This document shows positions 47,925 through 58,600 of a DNA stretch of 64,000 nt, one piece after another. A program made the position numbers and the translations under genes. Below the pieces are notes generated by a model. That model saw only the letters and a program-made list of their open reading frames with translations, had not been told where the DNA came from and made no database searches. Position 1 is the first letter of the stretch; every line of letters begins with the position of its first letter. The stretch is from Chitinophagaceae bacterium (GTDB lineage Bacteria; Bacteroidota; Bacteroidia; Chitinophagales; Chitinophagaceae): the NCBI GenBank assembly GCA_947371755.1, contig CANBQT010000010.1:1-64000 (forward strand), written 5' to 3'.

Positions 47925-50867
47925 ATGAAATTGATGAAATTATGGTTGGTAATACTGATGGCCGTAGGCATTCAGACATTATTGGCACAAGGTAAATACG
48001 AATGGAAGGAAGCAGTATCCGGGGGATATAGTTACAAATTCGTAACCAACGACCCCATGCAAGCTCGTTTTTATACCCTTAAAAACGGACTTACGGTGGT
48101 GCTTTCTGTTAATAAAAAAGAGCCAAGGATCTCTGTTAAGATCCCGGTTAGAGCTGGGTCAAATACCGATCCCAAGGATCATACAGGTTTGGCACACTAT
48201 TTAGAGCATTTATTATTTAAGGGTACCGATAAGTTCGGAACCCTTGATTGGGCAAAAGAAAAGCCTCTACTGGATCAAATAGATGCCTTGTATGAGCAAT
48301 ACAATCACACAACAGATTCTGCAAAGCGTAAAGAAATTTATAAGCAGATCGATAAGGTTTCTGGTGAAGCTTCAAAATTTGCAATTGCTAATGAGTACGA
48401 CAAATTAATGTCGGCCATGGGTGCTCAGGGCACAAATGCACATACCTGGGTTGAAGAAACGGTGTATGAAGAAGATATTCCTTCGAATGCCTTGAATAAA
48501 TTTCTGACGGTTCAGGCTGAACGCTTTAGAAATCCAATTTTGCGCATTTTCCATACAGAACTCGAAGCGGTGTATGAAGAAAAAAATCGGTCACTCGATA
48601 ACGATGGAAGTAAAAGTAATGAAGCCTTGTATGCAGCATTATTTCCTACACATAATTATGGTCAACAAACAACCATCGGAACCATAGAGCATTTGAAAAA
48701 TCCTTCTTTGAATGCAATTCGCGACTATTACTACAAATACTATGTTCCCAATAATATGGCGTTTGTATTAGTAGGTGACTTGGATCCTGATGTAACCATT
48801 AAAATGCTGGATGAGAAATTCAGTTACATGAAAACGAAATCCATCGATGAGTATAAACCTGCACCTGAAAAAGCATTGCAGGGTCCAATCGTGAAAGAGG
48901 TATTCGGGCCATCAGCAGAAACTATGCGTATCGGTTTCAGAACAGCTGGTGCAGATACAAAAGATGAAATGATGGCAGATTTATTGTCTTCTGTTTTATC
49001 AAATGGCAAAGCAGGATTATTGGATTTGAATTTGAATAAACAACAAAAGGTTTTAGGTGCAAGCGCAGGTGTTCGACCATTTAAAGACTATGGTATTTTT
49101 ATTTTATCTGCTTCGCCTAAACAAGGACAAACTTTAGAACAAGTAAAAGACCTTTTGATGGAGCAAATAGATATTGTAAAGAAAGGAAACTTTGATGAGT
49201 CATTAATTAAAGCCATTGTTTCAAACGAAAAATTGGCCCAGCTGCAAGGCATTGAGAATAACGACAATCGTGCAAGTATCATTACTGATGTATTTATAAA
49301 AAATAAAGGCATCGGTTGGAAAAATGCTGCTTCAGAGCAAGATAATATGGCAAGGGTGACTAAGCAAGAATTGGTTGACTTTGCAAATAAATTTTTCACT
49401 GATAATAATTATGTGGTAATCTATAAGCGCAAGGGAGTTGATAAAAGCATTGTAAAAGTAGATAAGCCAACTATCACACCTGTTGAAACAAATGCGGGAA
49501 AGCAATCTCCTTTTGTAAAGCAAGTAAATGATATGCCTTTATTAAATATGAAGCCTGTTTTCCTTGATTTCAGTAAGGATTTTCAAAAATCAAAAGTAGG
49601 CAAGGCAGAAGTTTTATATGTGCAGAATAAAGACAATAGTCTATTTCGTTTATATTATAAGTTTGATATTGGAAGCTGGAATTATAAATTGTTACCATTG
49701 GCAGTACAATATTTGCAGTTCTTGAATACGGATAAATACACAGCAGAACAAATCAGTAAAGAATTTTATAATCTTGCTTGTAGTTATAGCGTAGGGCCTG
49801 GCACAGAAGAATCCATGGTAACTATTACCGGGCTGCAAGAAAATTTTGAAAAGGCAGTGAGTCTTTTTGAATATGCCATTAAAAATTGTAAGGAAGATAA
49901 TGCTGCTTTTGAGGGATTGAAAAATCGGTTAGCAAAATCAAGATCAAATACAAAACTTAACAAGAATGCCATTATCGGGGCTTTAAGAAGTTATGGAATG
50001 TATGGAGCAAAAAATCCCACCAATTATACTTTAACAGATGAAGAAATCAAGAATTTAAAAGCATCTGATTTAGTAGCGATACTTCATGGTTTATTAGACT
50101 TTGAACATAAGATCATTTATTACGGACCACAAACTTTACCAGTATTCAATAGCACCGTTGCTAAAGTACATACCCTTCCGGTTACTTGGGCTACTGCAGC
50201 ACCTGCTGTGAAGTTTGACCGTATCAAGCAAACAAAGAATGAAGTATTGTTCGCAGACTATGATATGGTTCAAGCTGAAATTTATTGGTTGCGTTCTTTA
50301 GATAATTATGATGCGAAAAAAGAAGCAACAGTTAATCTTTTCAATGGTTATTTTGGTGCAGGAAGTATGGGTGCGATTGTTTTCCAAACCATACGTGAAT
50401 CAAAAGCATTAGCCTATTCAACCGGAGCTGTCTTGCAAACGCCAGCTAAAAAAGAAGACCCCTATTCATTCCTTGCATATGTTGGAACGCAGGCTGACAA
50501 GTTGAATGAAGCAATAGTTGGTATGAATGAATTGCTTACTGATCTTCCAAAGAACGAACAATCATTAAGTGATGCAAAAAAATCGTTGATGAAAGATCTG
50601 GAAACAGAAAGAATTACCAACGATAACATCATCTTTACTTATTTGGCGTATAAGAAAAAAGGAATTGACTATGACTTGCGTAAAGATATTTATGCAAAGG
50701 CGAATAGTTTATCATTCGAAGACCTGAAGCAATTGCATGGCAGTTCTATTTCTGGTAAGCCATTTACTTATACCATTGTAGGGTCAGACAAAAAAGTAAA
50801 AATGGATGACTTGAAAAAGTATGGTGAAGTGAAACGCGTTAGCTTGGAAGAACTGTTTGGGTACTAA
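47925..50867 (+). CDS. M16-family zinc metallopeptidase, secreted (pitrilysin-like)
   Basis: A 980-residue protein with a signal peptide (MKLMKLWLVILMAVGIQTLLA). The inverted zinc motif is H91-Y-L-E94-H95 (HYLEHLLFKG), with the third ligand Glu in EAVYEEKNRSLDN at about 218. It has the four-domain length of a single-chain M16 enzyme: a catalytic N-terminal half and a non-catalytic C-terminal half with FGAGSMGAIVFQTIRESKALAYS, which has the substrate-binding Arg and Tyr. Probably degrades peptides in the periplasm. It stands alone, with TATCTTTC (one base off consensus) upstream. Five A-rich heptads begin at its stop codon. Confidence 0.93.
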   Translation: MKLMKLWLVILMAVGIQTLLAQGKYEWKEAVSGGYSYKFVTNDPMQARFYTLKNGLTVVLSVNKKEPRISVKIPVRAGSNTDPKDHTGLAHYLEHLLFKGTDKFGTLDWAKEKPLLDQIDALYEQYNHTTDSAKRKEIYKQIDKVSGEASKFAIANEYDKLMSAMGAQGTNAHTWVEETVYEEDIPSNALNKFLTVQAERFRNPILRIFHTELEAVYEEKNRSLDNDGSKSNEALYAALFPTHNYGQQTTIGTIEHLKNPSLNAIRDYYYKYYVPNNMAFVLVGDLDPDVTIKMLDEKFSYMKTKSIDEYKPAPEKALQGPIVKEVFGPSAETMRIGFRTAGADTKDEMMADLLSSVLSNGKAGLLDLNLNKQQKVLGASAGVRPFKDYGIFILSASPKQGQTLEQVKDLLMEQIDIVKKGNFDESLIKAIVSNEKLAQLQGIENNDNRASIITDVFIKNKGIGWKNAASEQDNMARVTKQELVDFANKFFTDNNYVVIYKRKGVDKSIVKVDKPTITPVETNAGKQSPFVKQVNDMPLLNMKPVFLDFSKDFQKSKVGKAEVLYVQNKDNSLFRLYYKFDIGSWNYKLLPLAVQYLQFLNTDKYTAEQISKEFYNLACSYSVGPGTEESMVTITGLQENFEKAVSLFEYAIKNCKEDNAAFEGLKNRLAKSRSNTKLNKNAIIGALRSYGMYGAKNPTNYTLTDEEIKNLKASDLVAILHGLLDFEHKIIYYGPQTLPVFNSTVAKVHTLPVTWATAAPAVKFDRIKQTKNEVLFADYDMVQAEIYWLRSLDNYDAKKEATVNLFNGYFGAGSMGAIVFQTIRESKALAYSTGAVLQTPAKKEDPYSFLAYVGTQADKLNEAIVGMNELLTDLPKNEQSLSDAKKSLMKDLETERITNDNIIFTYLAYKKKGIDYDLRKDIYAKANSLSFEDLKQLHGSSISGKPFTYTIVGSDKKVKMDDLKKYGEVKRVSLEELFGY

Positions 50868-51084
50868 AAAAAGTAAAAAGTAAAAAGTAAAAAGTAAAAA
50901 GTAAAACTGGTTAACCCTGGGCTTCAGCCTAGGGTTGGGGCAAGTATAAAAATTTGGGCTTTAGCCCTGACGCTGTGGAACTTCTAGGAAAAAAAATATC
51001 TTTCAGTCGAAGTATCACAGCGTGAGGGCTAAAGCCCAATTCATTTTACATATTCTTCCCCACCCTAAAGGGCGGGGTTAACAG
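50864..51084. repeat. Heptad array plus palindromic repeat element, copy 2
   Basis: 50866-50906 carries five 7-base units (GTAAAAA) starting at the M16 stop. The element proper, 50907-51084, repeats the plan of the copy at 46183: palindrome 50915-50934 (CCCTGGGCTTCAGCCTAGGG), inverted repeat 50956-50977 / 51016-51037 (22 bp, one mismatch) and palindrome 51058-51077 (identical to copy 1). GGTTAACCC and GGGTTAACA lie at the ends. Loops differ from copy 1 while stems are kept. Confidence 0.85.
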
Positions 51085-51086
51085 CT

Positions 51087-51860
51087 TTATTTCCCTCTAA
51101 ATGTTGCTTTTCTTTTTTCTAGAAAGGCAGTCGTTCCCTCCACTCTGTCTTCTGTATCGAAACTGTCTGCAAATCCTTTTATTTCTGTTTCATAGCCATC
51201 TTTAGATTCGTCAAACACCGCATTGGCGGCATCAATACATTTGGCTACAGCGATGGGTGCTTTTGAGTTGATGATCGATAATATTTCAATTGCTTTAATT
51301 AATAATTGATCAGTTGCTACTACATAATTTACCAGTCCATATGACAATGCAGTAGTACCATCAATCATACCAGCACTCATTAATAATTCAAGAGCTCTTC
51401 CTTTACCAATTAATTGAACCAATCTTTGGGTGCCACCATAGCCGGGAATGATACCTAAGTTTACTTCGGGTTGTCCGAATTTTGCGTTCTCAGATGCAAT
51501 TCTAAAATGGCAACTCATGGCCAATTCACAACCCCCACCCAGTGCAAAACCATTCACACATGCAATGATGGGTTTGGGTGAGTTTTCAATTTTGAAAAAA
51601 GTATCCTGACCAGCTTTTGACAACATCATGGCATCTGCCTTACTCAATTGATTGAACTCACTGATATCGGCTCCTGCCACAAATGCTTTAGGACCAGCAC
51701 CCGTAATGATTGCTGATTTGATGGCATCGTTTGAGTACACTTCATCAAGCGCATTATTAAGATCCACAAAAACGGCAGCATTCAACGCATTCAGTTTGTC
51801 TGGACGATTGATAGTAATAGTAAATATTCCGTTTTCGAGATTTGTAAGTAAAGTTGACAT
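51087..51860 (-). CDS. Enoyl-CoA hydratase
   Basis: A 257-residue crotonase-fold enzyme adding water to trans-2-enoyl-CoA. The oxyanion loop FVAGADISEF and GFALGGGCELAMSC are present, and both catalytic glutamates are kept (GGGCELAMSC and FGQPEVNLGIIPGYGG), so it is probably a genuine hydratase rather than a variant. Length is normal. It is the last gene of a three-gene minus-strand run gltX / B12-binding / this gene, 18 bases after its neighbour. Its natural chain-length range cannot be read from the sequence. Confidence 0.93.
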   Translation of the reverse strand: MSTLLTNLENGIFTITINRPDKLNALNAAVFVDLNNALDEVYSNDAIKSAIITGAGPKAFVAGADISEFNQLSKADAMMLSKAGQDTFFKIENSPKPIIACVNGFALGGGCELAMSCHFRIASENAKFGQPEVNLGIIPGYGGTQRLVQLIGKGRALELLMSAGMIDGTTALSYGLVNYVVATDQLLIKAIEILSIINSKAPIAVAKCIDAANAVFDESKDGYETEIKGFADSFDTEDRVEGTTAFLEKRKATFRGK

Positions 51861-51878
51861 GATTTTATTTTTGAATTT

Positions 51879-52286
51879 TTAAAAATCCCTATTCTCCCCA
51901 ACCCAGGTTTTAATGTAATCTGCAATATCAGAAGTAGTAGTTCCAGGGGCAAAGAGATTCCCCACACCCATTTCCTGCAAAGTTTTCATATCATCTTCTG
52001 GAATAATTCCGCCGCCAGTAAGTAATACGTCGTTCATCTCTTTTTCCTTCATTAAATGGATGATTTTTGGAAATACGGTCATGTGTGCTCCGGAAAGAAT
52101 ACTCACACCAATTGCGTCTACGTCTTCCTGTAACGCAGCATTCACAACCATCTCAGGGGTTTGTCTTAATCCAGTATAGATCACTTCCATTCCAGCATCA
52201 CGTAATGCTGTGGCAATTACTTTCGCACCACGATCGTGGCCATCTAATCCAACTTTTGCAACAAGTACACGGATGGGTCTTTTCAT
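51879..52286 (-). CDS. Stand-alone cobalamin-binding domain (methylmalonyl-CoA mutase C-terminal type)
   Basis: A 135-residue B12-binding domain. The base-off/His-on motif D15-x-H17-x-x-G20 is present (LDGHDRG), followed by [16 protein letters not shown] and [11 protein letters not shown]. This is the small-domain size seen in two-component acyl-CoA mutases (for example isobutyryl-, ethylmalonyl- or methylmalonyl-CoA mutases), where a separate large subunit holds the active site. No large subunit is in the window. It sits 4 bases after gltX, probably co-transcribed, and 18 bases before an enoyl-CoA hydratase, which hints at acyl-CoA metabolism. Confidence 0.92.
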   Translation of the reverse strand: MKRPIRVLVAKVGLDGHDRGAKVIATALRDAGMEVIYTGLRQTPEMVVNAALQEDVDAIGVSILSGAHMTVFPKIIHLMKEKEMNDVLLTGGGIIPEDDMKTLQEMGVGNLFAPGTTTSDIADYIKTWVGENRDF

Positions 52287-52290
52287 CTTG

Positions 52291-53826
52291 TTAATTTAAT
52301 TCAATTAATCCCAATACTTTTTTAATTCTTGCAATTGTTTCTTGTCTTCCAATTGTTGCTGCGATATCAAAAACACCTGGTCCAAATTTTCCACCAACTA
52401 ACATAATGCGTAAAGGCAGCATTAATTCACCGGGTTTTAGTTGATGGGCTGCAGCCATTTCTTTGAATTCTGTTTCCAGATCTGAAGCCTCCCAAACTGA
52501 ACTTAATTCAAATGCCCGAATCAATTCATTAAAAAATTGATTTTTCTTGTCATCCCATTTTGGTTGCACTGCTGCTGTATCGATTAGCTCAGGCAATTGA
52601 AAAAAGAAAGAAGCTTGTGCAACAAAATCGGGTAATAAAGTACAGCGATCTTTTACAAGTTCTATAGCTTTTGCAAGCAATGCATCATCGTTTATAGTAA
52701 TGCCTGCTTCTGCAAAACATTTTTGAATACTTAGTTCTAATTCTTTTGGATGCTTACGTTTAATCCATTCGTGGTTATACCATTTTGCTTTTTCATAATC
52801 GAATTTAGCTCCGCCTTTATGCACGCGCTCCATTGAAAATTTGGATATTAATTCATCCATCGAAAAGATTTCCTGATCAGTTCCATCATTCCAGCCAAGC
52901 ATCGCAAGAAGATTTACAAAAGCTTCAGGTAAAAATCCACGCTCTTTAAATCCAATGGTAGTTTCATTAGTTTTTGGATCTGTCCAATCACTCGCAAATA
53001 CTGGAAATCCTAAACGATCACCATCGCGCTTGCTCAATTTTCCATTGCCATCAGGTTTTAAGATCAATGGTAAGTGTGCCCATTCTGGCATATCCGATTT
53101 CCAACCTAAATAATCCCATAATAATAAATGTACAGGTGCCGATGGTAACCATTCTTCACCGCGAAAAGCATGGCTAATTTTCATCAAATAATCATCCACC
53201 ACAACCGCTAAATGATAAGTTGGCATTCCATCAGCTTTCAACAAAACTTTGTCATCTACCTGTGAAGTATTGAAACTTACTTCACCACGAATCATATCAT
53301 TAAAAGAAACCGTTTCGTTCAAAGGCATTTTAATCCTTATCACAAAAGGTGTTCCGGTGGTCAAAAGTGAAGCAACTTCATCAGCAGAAAGCGTTAATGA
53401 ATTACGCATTTTATCGCGAAGTGCGTGATTGTATTGGGGAGAGGGATTTTCTGCTGTTTTATATTCAGTGCGCATAGCTTCCAAATCGGCAGGGGTATCA
53501 AAAGCGTAATATGCATACCCATCCATTACTAATTGTTCAGCATACTGACGGTAGTTGGCTTTTCGTTCGCTTTGGCGATAAGGTGCATAGGGGCCACCAT
53601 GCAGTGGACTCTCATCTGGTTCAATGCCGCACCATTTTAAAGTGTTGAAAATATATGCTTCGGCACCTTCTACAAATCTTGTTTGGTCGGTATCTTCAAT
53701 ACGAACTATAAAATCTCCACCATTTTGTTTGGCAAATAAATAATTGAAAAGAACGGTTCTAACACCGCCTAAATGTAATCCGCCCGTGGGGGAAGGGGCA
53801 AAACGAACTCTGAATTTCTTTGTCAT
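52291..53826 (-). CDS. gltX: Glutamyl-tRNA synthetase
   Basis: A 511-residue class I synthetase charging tRNA-Glu. The HIGH-type motif is HLGG in [13 protein letters not shown], and the KMSKS-type loop is KLSKRDGD, both within normal variation for GluRS. The C-terminal anticodon-binding region ends [13 protein letters not shown]. The TATCTTTG box lies only seven bases upstream of the ATG, suggesting a leaderless mRNA. First gene of the run with the B12-binding and enoyl-CoA hydratase genes. Confidence 0.96.
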   Translation of the reverse strand: MTKKFRVRFAPSPTGGLHLGGVRTVLFNYLFAKQNGGDFIVRIEDTDQTRFVEGAEAYIFNTLKWCGIEPDESPLHGGPYAPYRQSERKANYRQYAEQLVMDGYAYYAFDTPADLEAMRTEYKTAENPSPQYNHALRDKMRNSLTLSADEVASLLTTGTPFVIRIKMPLNETVSFNDMIRGEVSFNTSQVDDKVLLKADGMPTYHLAVVVDDYLMKISHAFRGEEWLPSAPVHLLLWDYLGWKSDMPEWAHLPLILKPDGNGKLSKRDGDRLGFPVFASDWTDPKTNETTIGFKERGFLPEAFVNLLAMLGWNDGTDQEIFSMDELISKFSMERVHKGGAKFDYEKAKWYNHEWIKRKHPKELELSIQKCFAEAGITINDDALLAKAIELVKDRCTLLPDFVAQASFFFQLPELIDTAAVQPKWDDKKNQFFNELIRAFELSSVWEASDLETEFKEMAAAHQLKPGELMLPLRIMLVGGKFGPGVFDIAATIGRQETIARIKKVLGLIELN

Positions 53827-53833
53827 AAGATTG

Positions 53834-53841
53834 CAAAGATA
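53834..53841 (-). promoter_or_regulatory. -7 box TATCTTTG of gltX
   Basis: Reads TATCTTTG on the minus strand, seven bases before the gltX ATG at 53826. Confidence 0.5.
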
Positions 53842-53889
53842 AACTTTGCAATTCCGTTATGAACCGCCATTGATAAATATCTTTACAAT

Positions 53890-54543
53890 ATGTATTTTAT
53901 AAAAGCACCTTTTTGGTTAAGGCTCTTGTATCGCCCATTAATGTGGAAGGTGCCCGAAAAGGATAAAGTGATCTATTTAACTTTTGATGATGGTCCGCAC
54001 GCCAAGGCCACTCCATTTGTATTGGATCAGCTTAAAAAATATGGAGCAAAAGCCACTTTCTTTTGTATTGGGAAAAATGTGGATGCCGAAAAAGCCATTT
54101 TTGAAAGAATTCTATTGGAAGGGCACAAAGTGGGGAATCATACCCAGAATCATGTAAATGGCTGGAAAGTGTCTACCGGCCAGTATCTTTCTAATATTGA
54201 TCTGGCCACCCATTCCATCCCAAGTAGTCTTTTCAGACCACCATACGGAAGGATTCGCTTAAATGCCATTACAAGGGTTAAATCATTAATTAGTCTCAGA
54301 GCAAAGGAAAAAGGGATTCAGACAGATGCCAAAATTGTGATGTGGGATGTTTTAAGTGGAGATTTTGATGAGTATTTGAGTCCGGAAAAATGTTTACAAA
54401 ACGTATTGAAGTATACAAAAAGCGGAAGTATTGTTGTATTTCATGATAGTGCTAAGGCATGGGAGAGAATGGAATATGCCCTTCCTAAACTGTTGGATTA
54501 TTATATCCAATCAGGATATGTGTGTAAGGTGATTCCGGATTGA
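53890..54543 (+). CDS. Polysaccharide deacetylase family protein (NodB-like)
   Basis: A 217-residue carbohydrate esterase family 4 protein. Motif 1 LTFDDGP (catalytic Asp pair), motif 2 GHKVGNHTQNH (HxxxH zinc ligands), motif 3 FRPPYGR, motif 4 WDVLSGDFD and motif 5 VVFHDS are all present, so it should be an active zinc-dependent deacetylase. There is no cleavable signal; a short hydrophobic N-terminus (FWLRLLYRPLMW) may associate with the membrane. Substrate (peptidoglycan, chitin oligomers or other N-acetylated sugar) unknown. Divergent from gltX; a terminator follows. Confidence 0.92.
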   Translation: MYFIKAPFWLRLLYRPLMWKVPEKDKVIYLTFDDGPHAKATPFVLDQLKKYGAKATFFCIGKNVDAEKAIFERILLEGHKVGNHTQNHVNGWKVSTGQYLSNIDLATHSIPSSLFRPPYGRIRLNAITRVKSLISLRAKEKGIQTDAKIVMWDVLSGDFDEYLSPEKCLQNVLKYTKSGSIVVFHDSAKAWERMEYALPKLLDYYIQSGYVCKVIPD

Positions 54544-54879
54544 TTTTTATTCGACTTAAGGTATATAAAAAAGAGTGGCCAGGGTAGAAACCCCGGCCCG
54601 TTTTTAATCCGTACCCTATGAAAACACTCTTTAAAACATTGGATTTTAACAATGCTTAATATCTTGATATCTAATGCTTTGTGCAATTAAAAGGCTTTAG
54701 CTATACCTTTTAACTGCTGTAGATTCCGAAAACAATTCAAACGATTCAAACGATTTTTATCCTGTGGATACATTATGTATGTTCCACTTTTATTAAACGG
54801 CCGTCAATCTTCTTTTATTTTGCACGGCTTAAAAAAAGACAGTTATTTTTTTTTGACATAAAAGGCAGATTTTTGCAAT
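54544..54879. other. 336-bp intergenic region
   Basis: Contains the terminator at 54577-54605, then AT-rich sequence with a short direct repeat (ATTCAAACG twice at about 54734-54751), a 13-base palindrome ATACATTATGTAT at 54768-54780 and one DnaA-like 9-mer TGTGGATAC at 54763. I see no gene. Confidence 0.5.
54577..54605 (+). terminator. Terminator after the polysaccharide deacetylase
   Basis: Stem GGCCAGGGT/ACCCCGGCC with one mismatch and loop AGAA, followed by CGTTTTT. Confidence 0.75.
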
Positions 54880-55659
54880 ATGACGGTTATTGATACACAC
54901 GCACATTTATATTCCGAAGAATTTCAAGTTGATATTGATTTAGTGATAGAAAGAGCCCAAAAAGCTGGGGTTACGAAAATGTATCTACCTGCTATAGATA
55001 GTTCGGAAACTGAATCGATGTTGGCCCTGGAACAGAAATTTCCTGGAATTTGTATAGCTATGATGGGTTTGCATCCCTGTTATGTAAAAGAAAATGTAGC
55101 TTCTGAGCTGGCTCATGTAAGATCATGGTTAGATAAAAGAGAATTTGTAGCAATCGGGGAAATAGGATTAGATTTTTATTGGGATAAAACTTTCACTGAA
55201 CAGCAATATGAAGCATTTGATACTCAAATGCAATGGGCATTAAAATTGAATCGGCCAATTGTGATTCATACCAGAAATGCGATGCAAGAAACCATTAATC
55301 GTGTAAAGCCATTTGCGCAAAAGGGATTAAAAGGCATTTTTCATTGTTTTAGTGGCAGTGCAGAATCAGCTAAACAAATCATTGATTTGGGATTTTTATT
55401 AGGTATTGGCGGAGTGATTACTTATAAAAATGCAGGATTGCCAGAAGTTTTAGAATCGGTTGGCTTAGAACATTTGGTACTTGAAACGGATGCACCTTAT
55501 TTAACTCCTGTGCCTTTTAGAGGCAAACGTAACGAAAGCAGTTATCTTACTTATATCATTTCTAAGTTATCAGAGGTTAAGGCTGTTTCAGAAATGGAAG
55601 TTGCTTCTATTACAAGTGCTAATGCTGAAAAGCTTTTCAATTTAAAAGGCACCATTTAG
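54880..55659 (+). CDS. tatD: TatD-family metal-dependent hydrolase
   Basis: A 259-residue amidohydrolase-fold nuclease. Metal ligands: HAH in DTHAHLYS, Glu in GEIGLDFYWDK, His in VIHTRNA, His in FHCFSGS, Asp in LETDAPYLTPVPFRGKRNESSYL. This matches the full TatD set, so DNase or tRNA-processing activity as in relatives is plausible, with YcfH-like specificity possible. The box-like GATTTTTG four bases before the ATG is one base off the promoter consensus. Its stop overlaps the next (minus-strand) stop by four bases (TTAG). Confidence 0.93.
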   Translation: MTVIDTHAHLYSEEFQVDIDLVIERAQKAGVTKMYLPAIDSSETESMLALEQKFPGICIAMMGLHPCYVKENVASELAHVRSWLDKREFVAIGEIGLDFYWDKTFTEQQYEAFDTQMQWALKLNRPIVIHTRNAMQETINRVKPFAQKGLKGIFHCFSGSAESAKQIIDLGFLLGIGGVITYKNAGLPEVLESVGLEHLVLETDAPYLTPVPFRGKRNESSYLTYIISKLSEVKAVSEMEVASITSANAEKLFNLKGTI

Positions 55660-58600
55660 TTTTTATTGAATTTTGGATAAGTAGTATTACCCTTTGCGTA
55701 AAACCAGAGAATTCGGTTCATACTGTCATCATTTCCGCCATCAACTTCTTTAAATGCCTCTTCTTTTGAAAGTAGAGCCATTTTTTTTGCTTTACCTGAT
55801 AGTGCATGTAATTCATTATTCATTTGATCTAAGGGAATATTATTGGGAATGGCAGTATAAGTTTTGTTATTTTTTGATGTTTGGAAATAATCAGACATTA
55901 ATCTTGCACTCGCATCTATAATATTCATTGGTGGAATTGCCAAAATTTGCTCAATCGTTCGAAGCATGGAAGTTTGATTATAGTTTGTTGTAATTAATTT
56001 GCCATTACTATATGGGCTTACCACTAAACCAATTGTTCTATATGATGAAATATGATCCCAACCTCCTTGAGAATCATCTTCAGTAATAAATACTACAGTT
56101 GAATCCCAATATTTGCTATGACTAATTGCTTCAACAATTCTTCCAACTGCTAAATCATTATCAGCTACCATTGCATTTGGAGTAGGAAACCCAGGAGATG
56201 TTCCCGAACTGTGGTCATTTGGTAGAGAAAGCACCATTAGGTTGGGTAAATTATTATTAGATTCAAATTTTTTCCAATCTGCTAAAAATATATCTGCTCT
56301 TTGCTGGTCTGAAAAGTTGATATTATCACAATCGGGATAAGTTTCTGAAATAATGGGTCGAATCCTTGCAATAGTACTAGTGTTATGCCAATCTGGACTA
56401 ACTCCATTCTTGTAATCACTATATAGCGAAGACCATTTGCGTTTATTATCATAGATCGTTTCGCAAGCTTCTCCATAAATCTTAACGGATTTACCATGAT
56501 CTAAAGCCTGGTTCCAAATAAATCCATTCTTATTGTATACTAAAGCATCTTCCTGACGATGTGGGTAGCTTCTAAACCAAGAACGTACCATCTTTTCTAC
56601 ATAATCCGATACTATTCCAGCATCTGTCCATTGATGCCCTTCTGCTGAAGATTTTCCAGATGCATAATAATCGTCCATCCAACCAAATTGTTTGGCGAGT
56701 GCATGTTGGTTAGGGGTAATTTTTTCTCCAAACACACAGAGGCTGCTATCATTTCTACCTAATGGTAAATCTCCAAAGACCTGATCGTAAGTTTTATTTT
56801 CTTTTATAATATAAATAACATGTTTAAATACCGACGGCTCACCAAGGCGTTCTGGTACGGGAATTGGTGTAATATTCGTTCTTGGTGCTAATTGCAATTG
56901 TTCGATACGGTTCATTAAATTAAGTTGATAAACATACTGTGTATATTTTTCAAGCTCAATATAAGAAGGAATAGGTATGATGCTAAATGAAGCAAGTTGT
57001 TGGTGAATGCTTCTGGCATTTTTTCTTTCATCAATAACATTAGAGCCATTAGATTCTAAGTTGGTAACAATTAATAAGTCTTTGCTTATTGTTAATCCAC
57101 TAGGATAAGCTTCTGTAGGAATAAAACCTATCACAGTGGATTTTCCTTTTCCGTTGGCGGCTGCGTTTTTTCCAAGTTGCACTACTGCAATCGCATTATT
57201 TAGTCCATTTGCTATATACAATAAGTTGTTATCCTTATTCAGTTCTAAAGCGTTTGGGGTACTTCCATACAAACTATCCATTACTAAACCAACAGCAATT
57301 GTTTCTACAATTTTATTTGATTTTGTTTGAATCACTGAAATATTATCACTAGAGCCATTTGAAACATAAATATATTTTCCATCACTGGACGCTTTAATGG
57401 CATTAGGATGTAATCCTACATTGATTTCTGAAATCAGGTTACCATTATTGTCAAATACAGATACGCTTCCTGATGCAGTAGCTCCAGTTCTAGGATCAGT
57501 ATAAGCTAAACCCCAGGGAACACCAGCTCTCTCTTTAGAACTATCGATTGCTGCTTGTCCTGCCCAGTTACTAACAAATAATTTATCATTTGCCGTGGCA
57601 ATACCATAGGGGGCAATACCAGTAGCAGATGCCCAAACGATTGTTTTGTCAGACCATTTAATTTTAATTAATTCGTTATTACCATTTAATACAACATAGA
57701 GGTACCAATCATTCTTTTCTTGCATTATTAAAATATCGTTGGGTAACGCATTATTGGCCGGCGCTTTTTTATTAAGAGAAATACTTTCCACATTTTTAAA
57801 ACCTTGATCCCATTCTGCGATCATTATTGCTGAATTTGCATTATTTGCTTCTGCCGCAGACCATACCACCATTGTTTTTCCATCATATTTGAAAGATTTA
57901 ATGCCAGAGTAAGTGCTTGTAAATCCTTTGTAACGAGATTGGTCATGAAAGCTCCATCTTTCAATAATTTTTCTTTCACTAGCGTTGATAGCTACAATTC
58001 CATAACGATCTTCAACTACTACTAATCCATTGTTATCAAGTTTAGTTACATCTAAAGCATGGTTTTCTAAATTGGGTTTTCCAAAACGAATAACATTACC
58101 TGCCGACTGAATAATTCTATTAAAAGGCATTAAATGTTTTGTACTATCTTTTTGTAAAAGAAAATCTGACAAATTGCTGATATGATCTGTGTTTATAAAG
58201 TCCACTTGATATTCCATCATTTTTTCCCATGCAACAGAATAGTCTGGGATGGCCCAGAATCTTACTTTTTTCTTTAATTCATGCGCTTGATTTACTAAGC
58301 TAATTATTTGCTCTTTTTCATCTGATGTTATTTCTAGAGGGTATTTCTTTTTCACATAACCTGAAAAATCATCACTCAAAATGGCAATTTTTTCTAAAGC
58401 ATCTTTTGAGTAGTTTTCTTTTAGTCTCCCATCAAACTTGATATAATCAGGATAGTTTGCAAACTCCTTAGTGTTTGGCCTATTCCCAGAAATAACAATC
58501 GAAATATTTTTATTTTGAATAATGGCAGGGTATTTTTTCAAGACATCTAAAAGAGTTCCTAGAGTACTTATTGCCTCTGTTTTTTGATCAATTAAGAGTT

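Noticed and set aside
54763-54771. DnaA-like 9-mer TGTGGATAC and adjacent palindrome in the 54.5 kb gap
   Set aside because: One-mismatch single site; expected by chance in AT-rich DNA.
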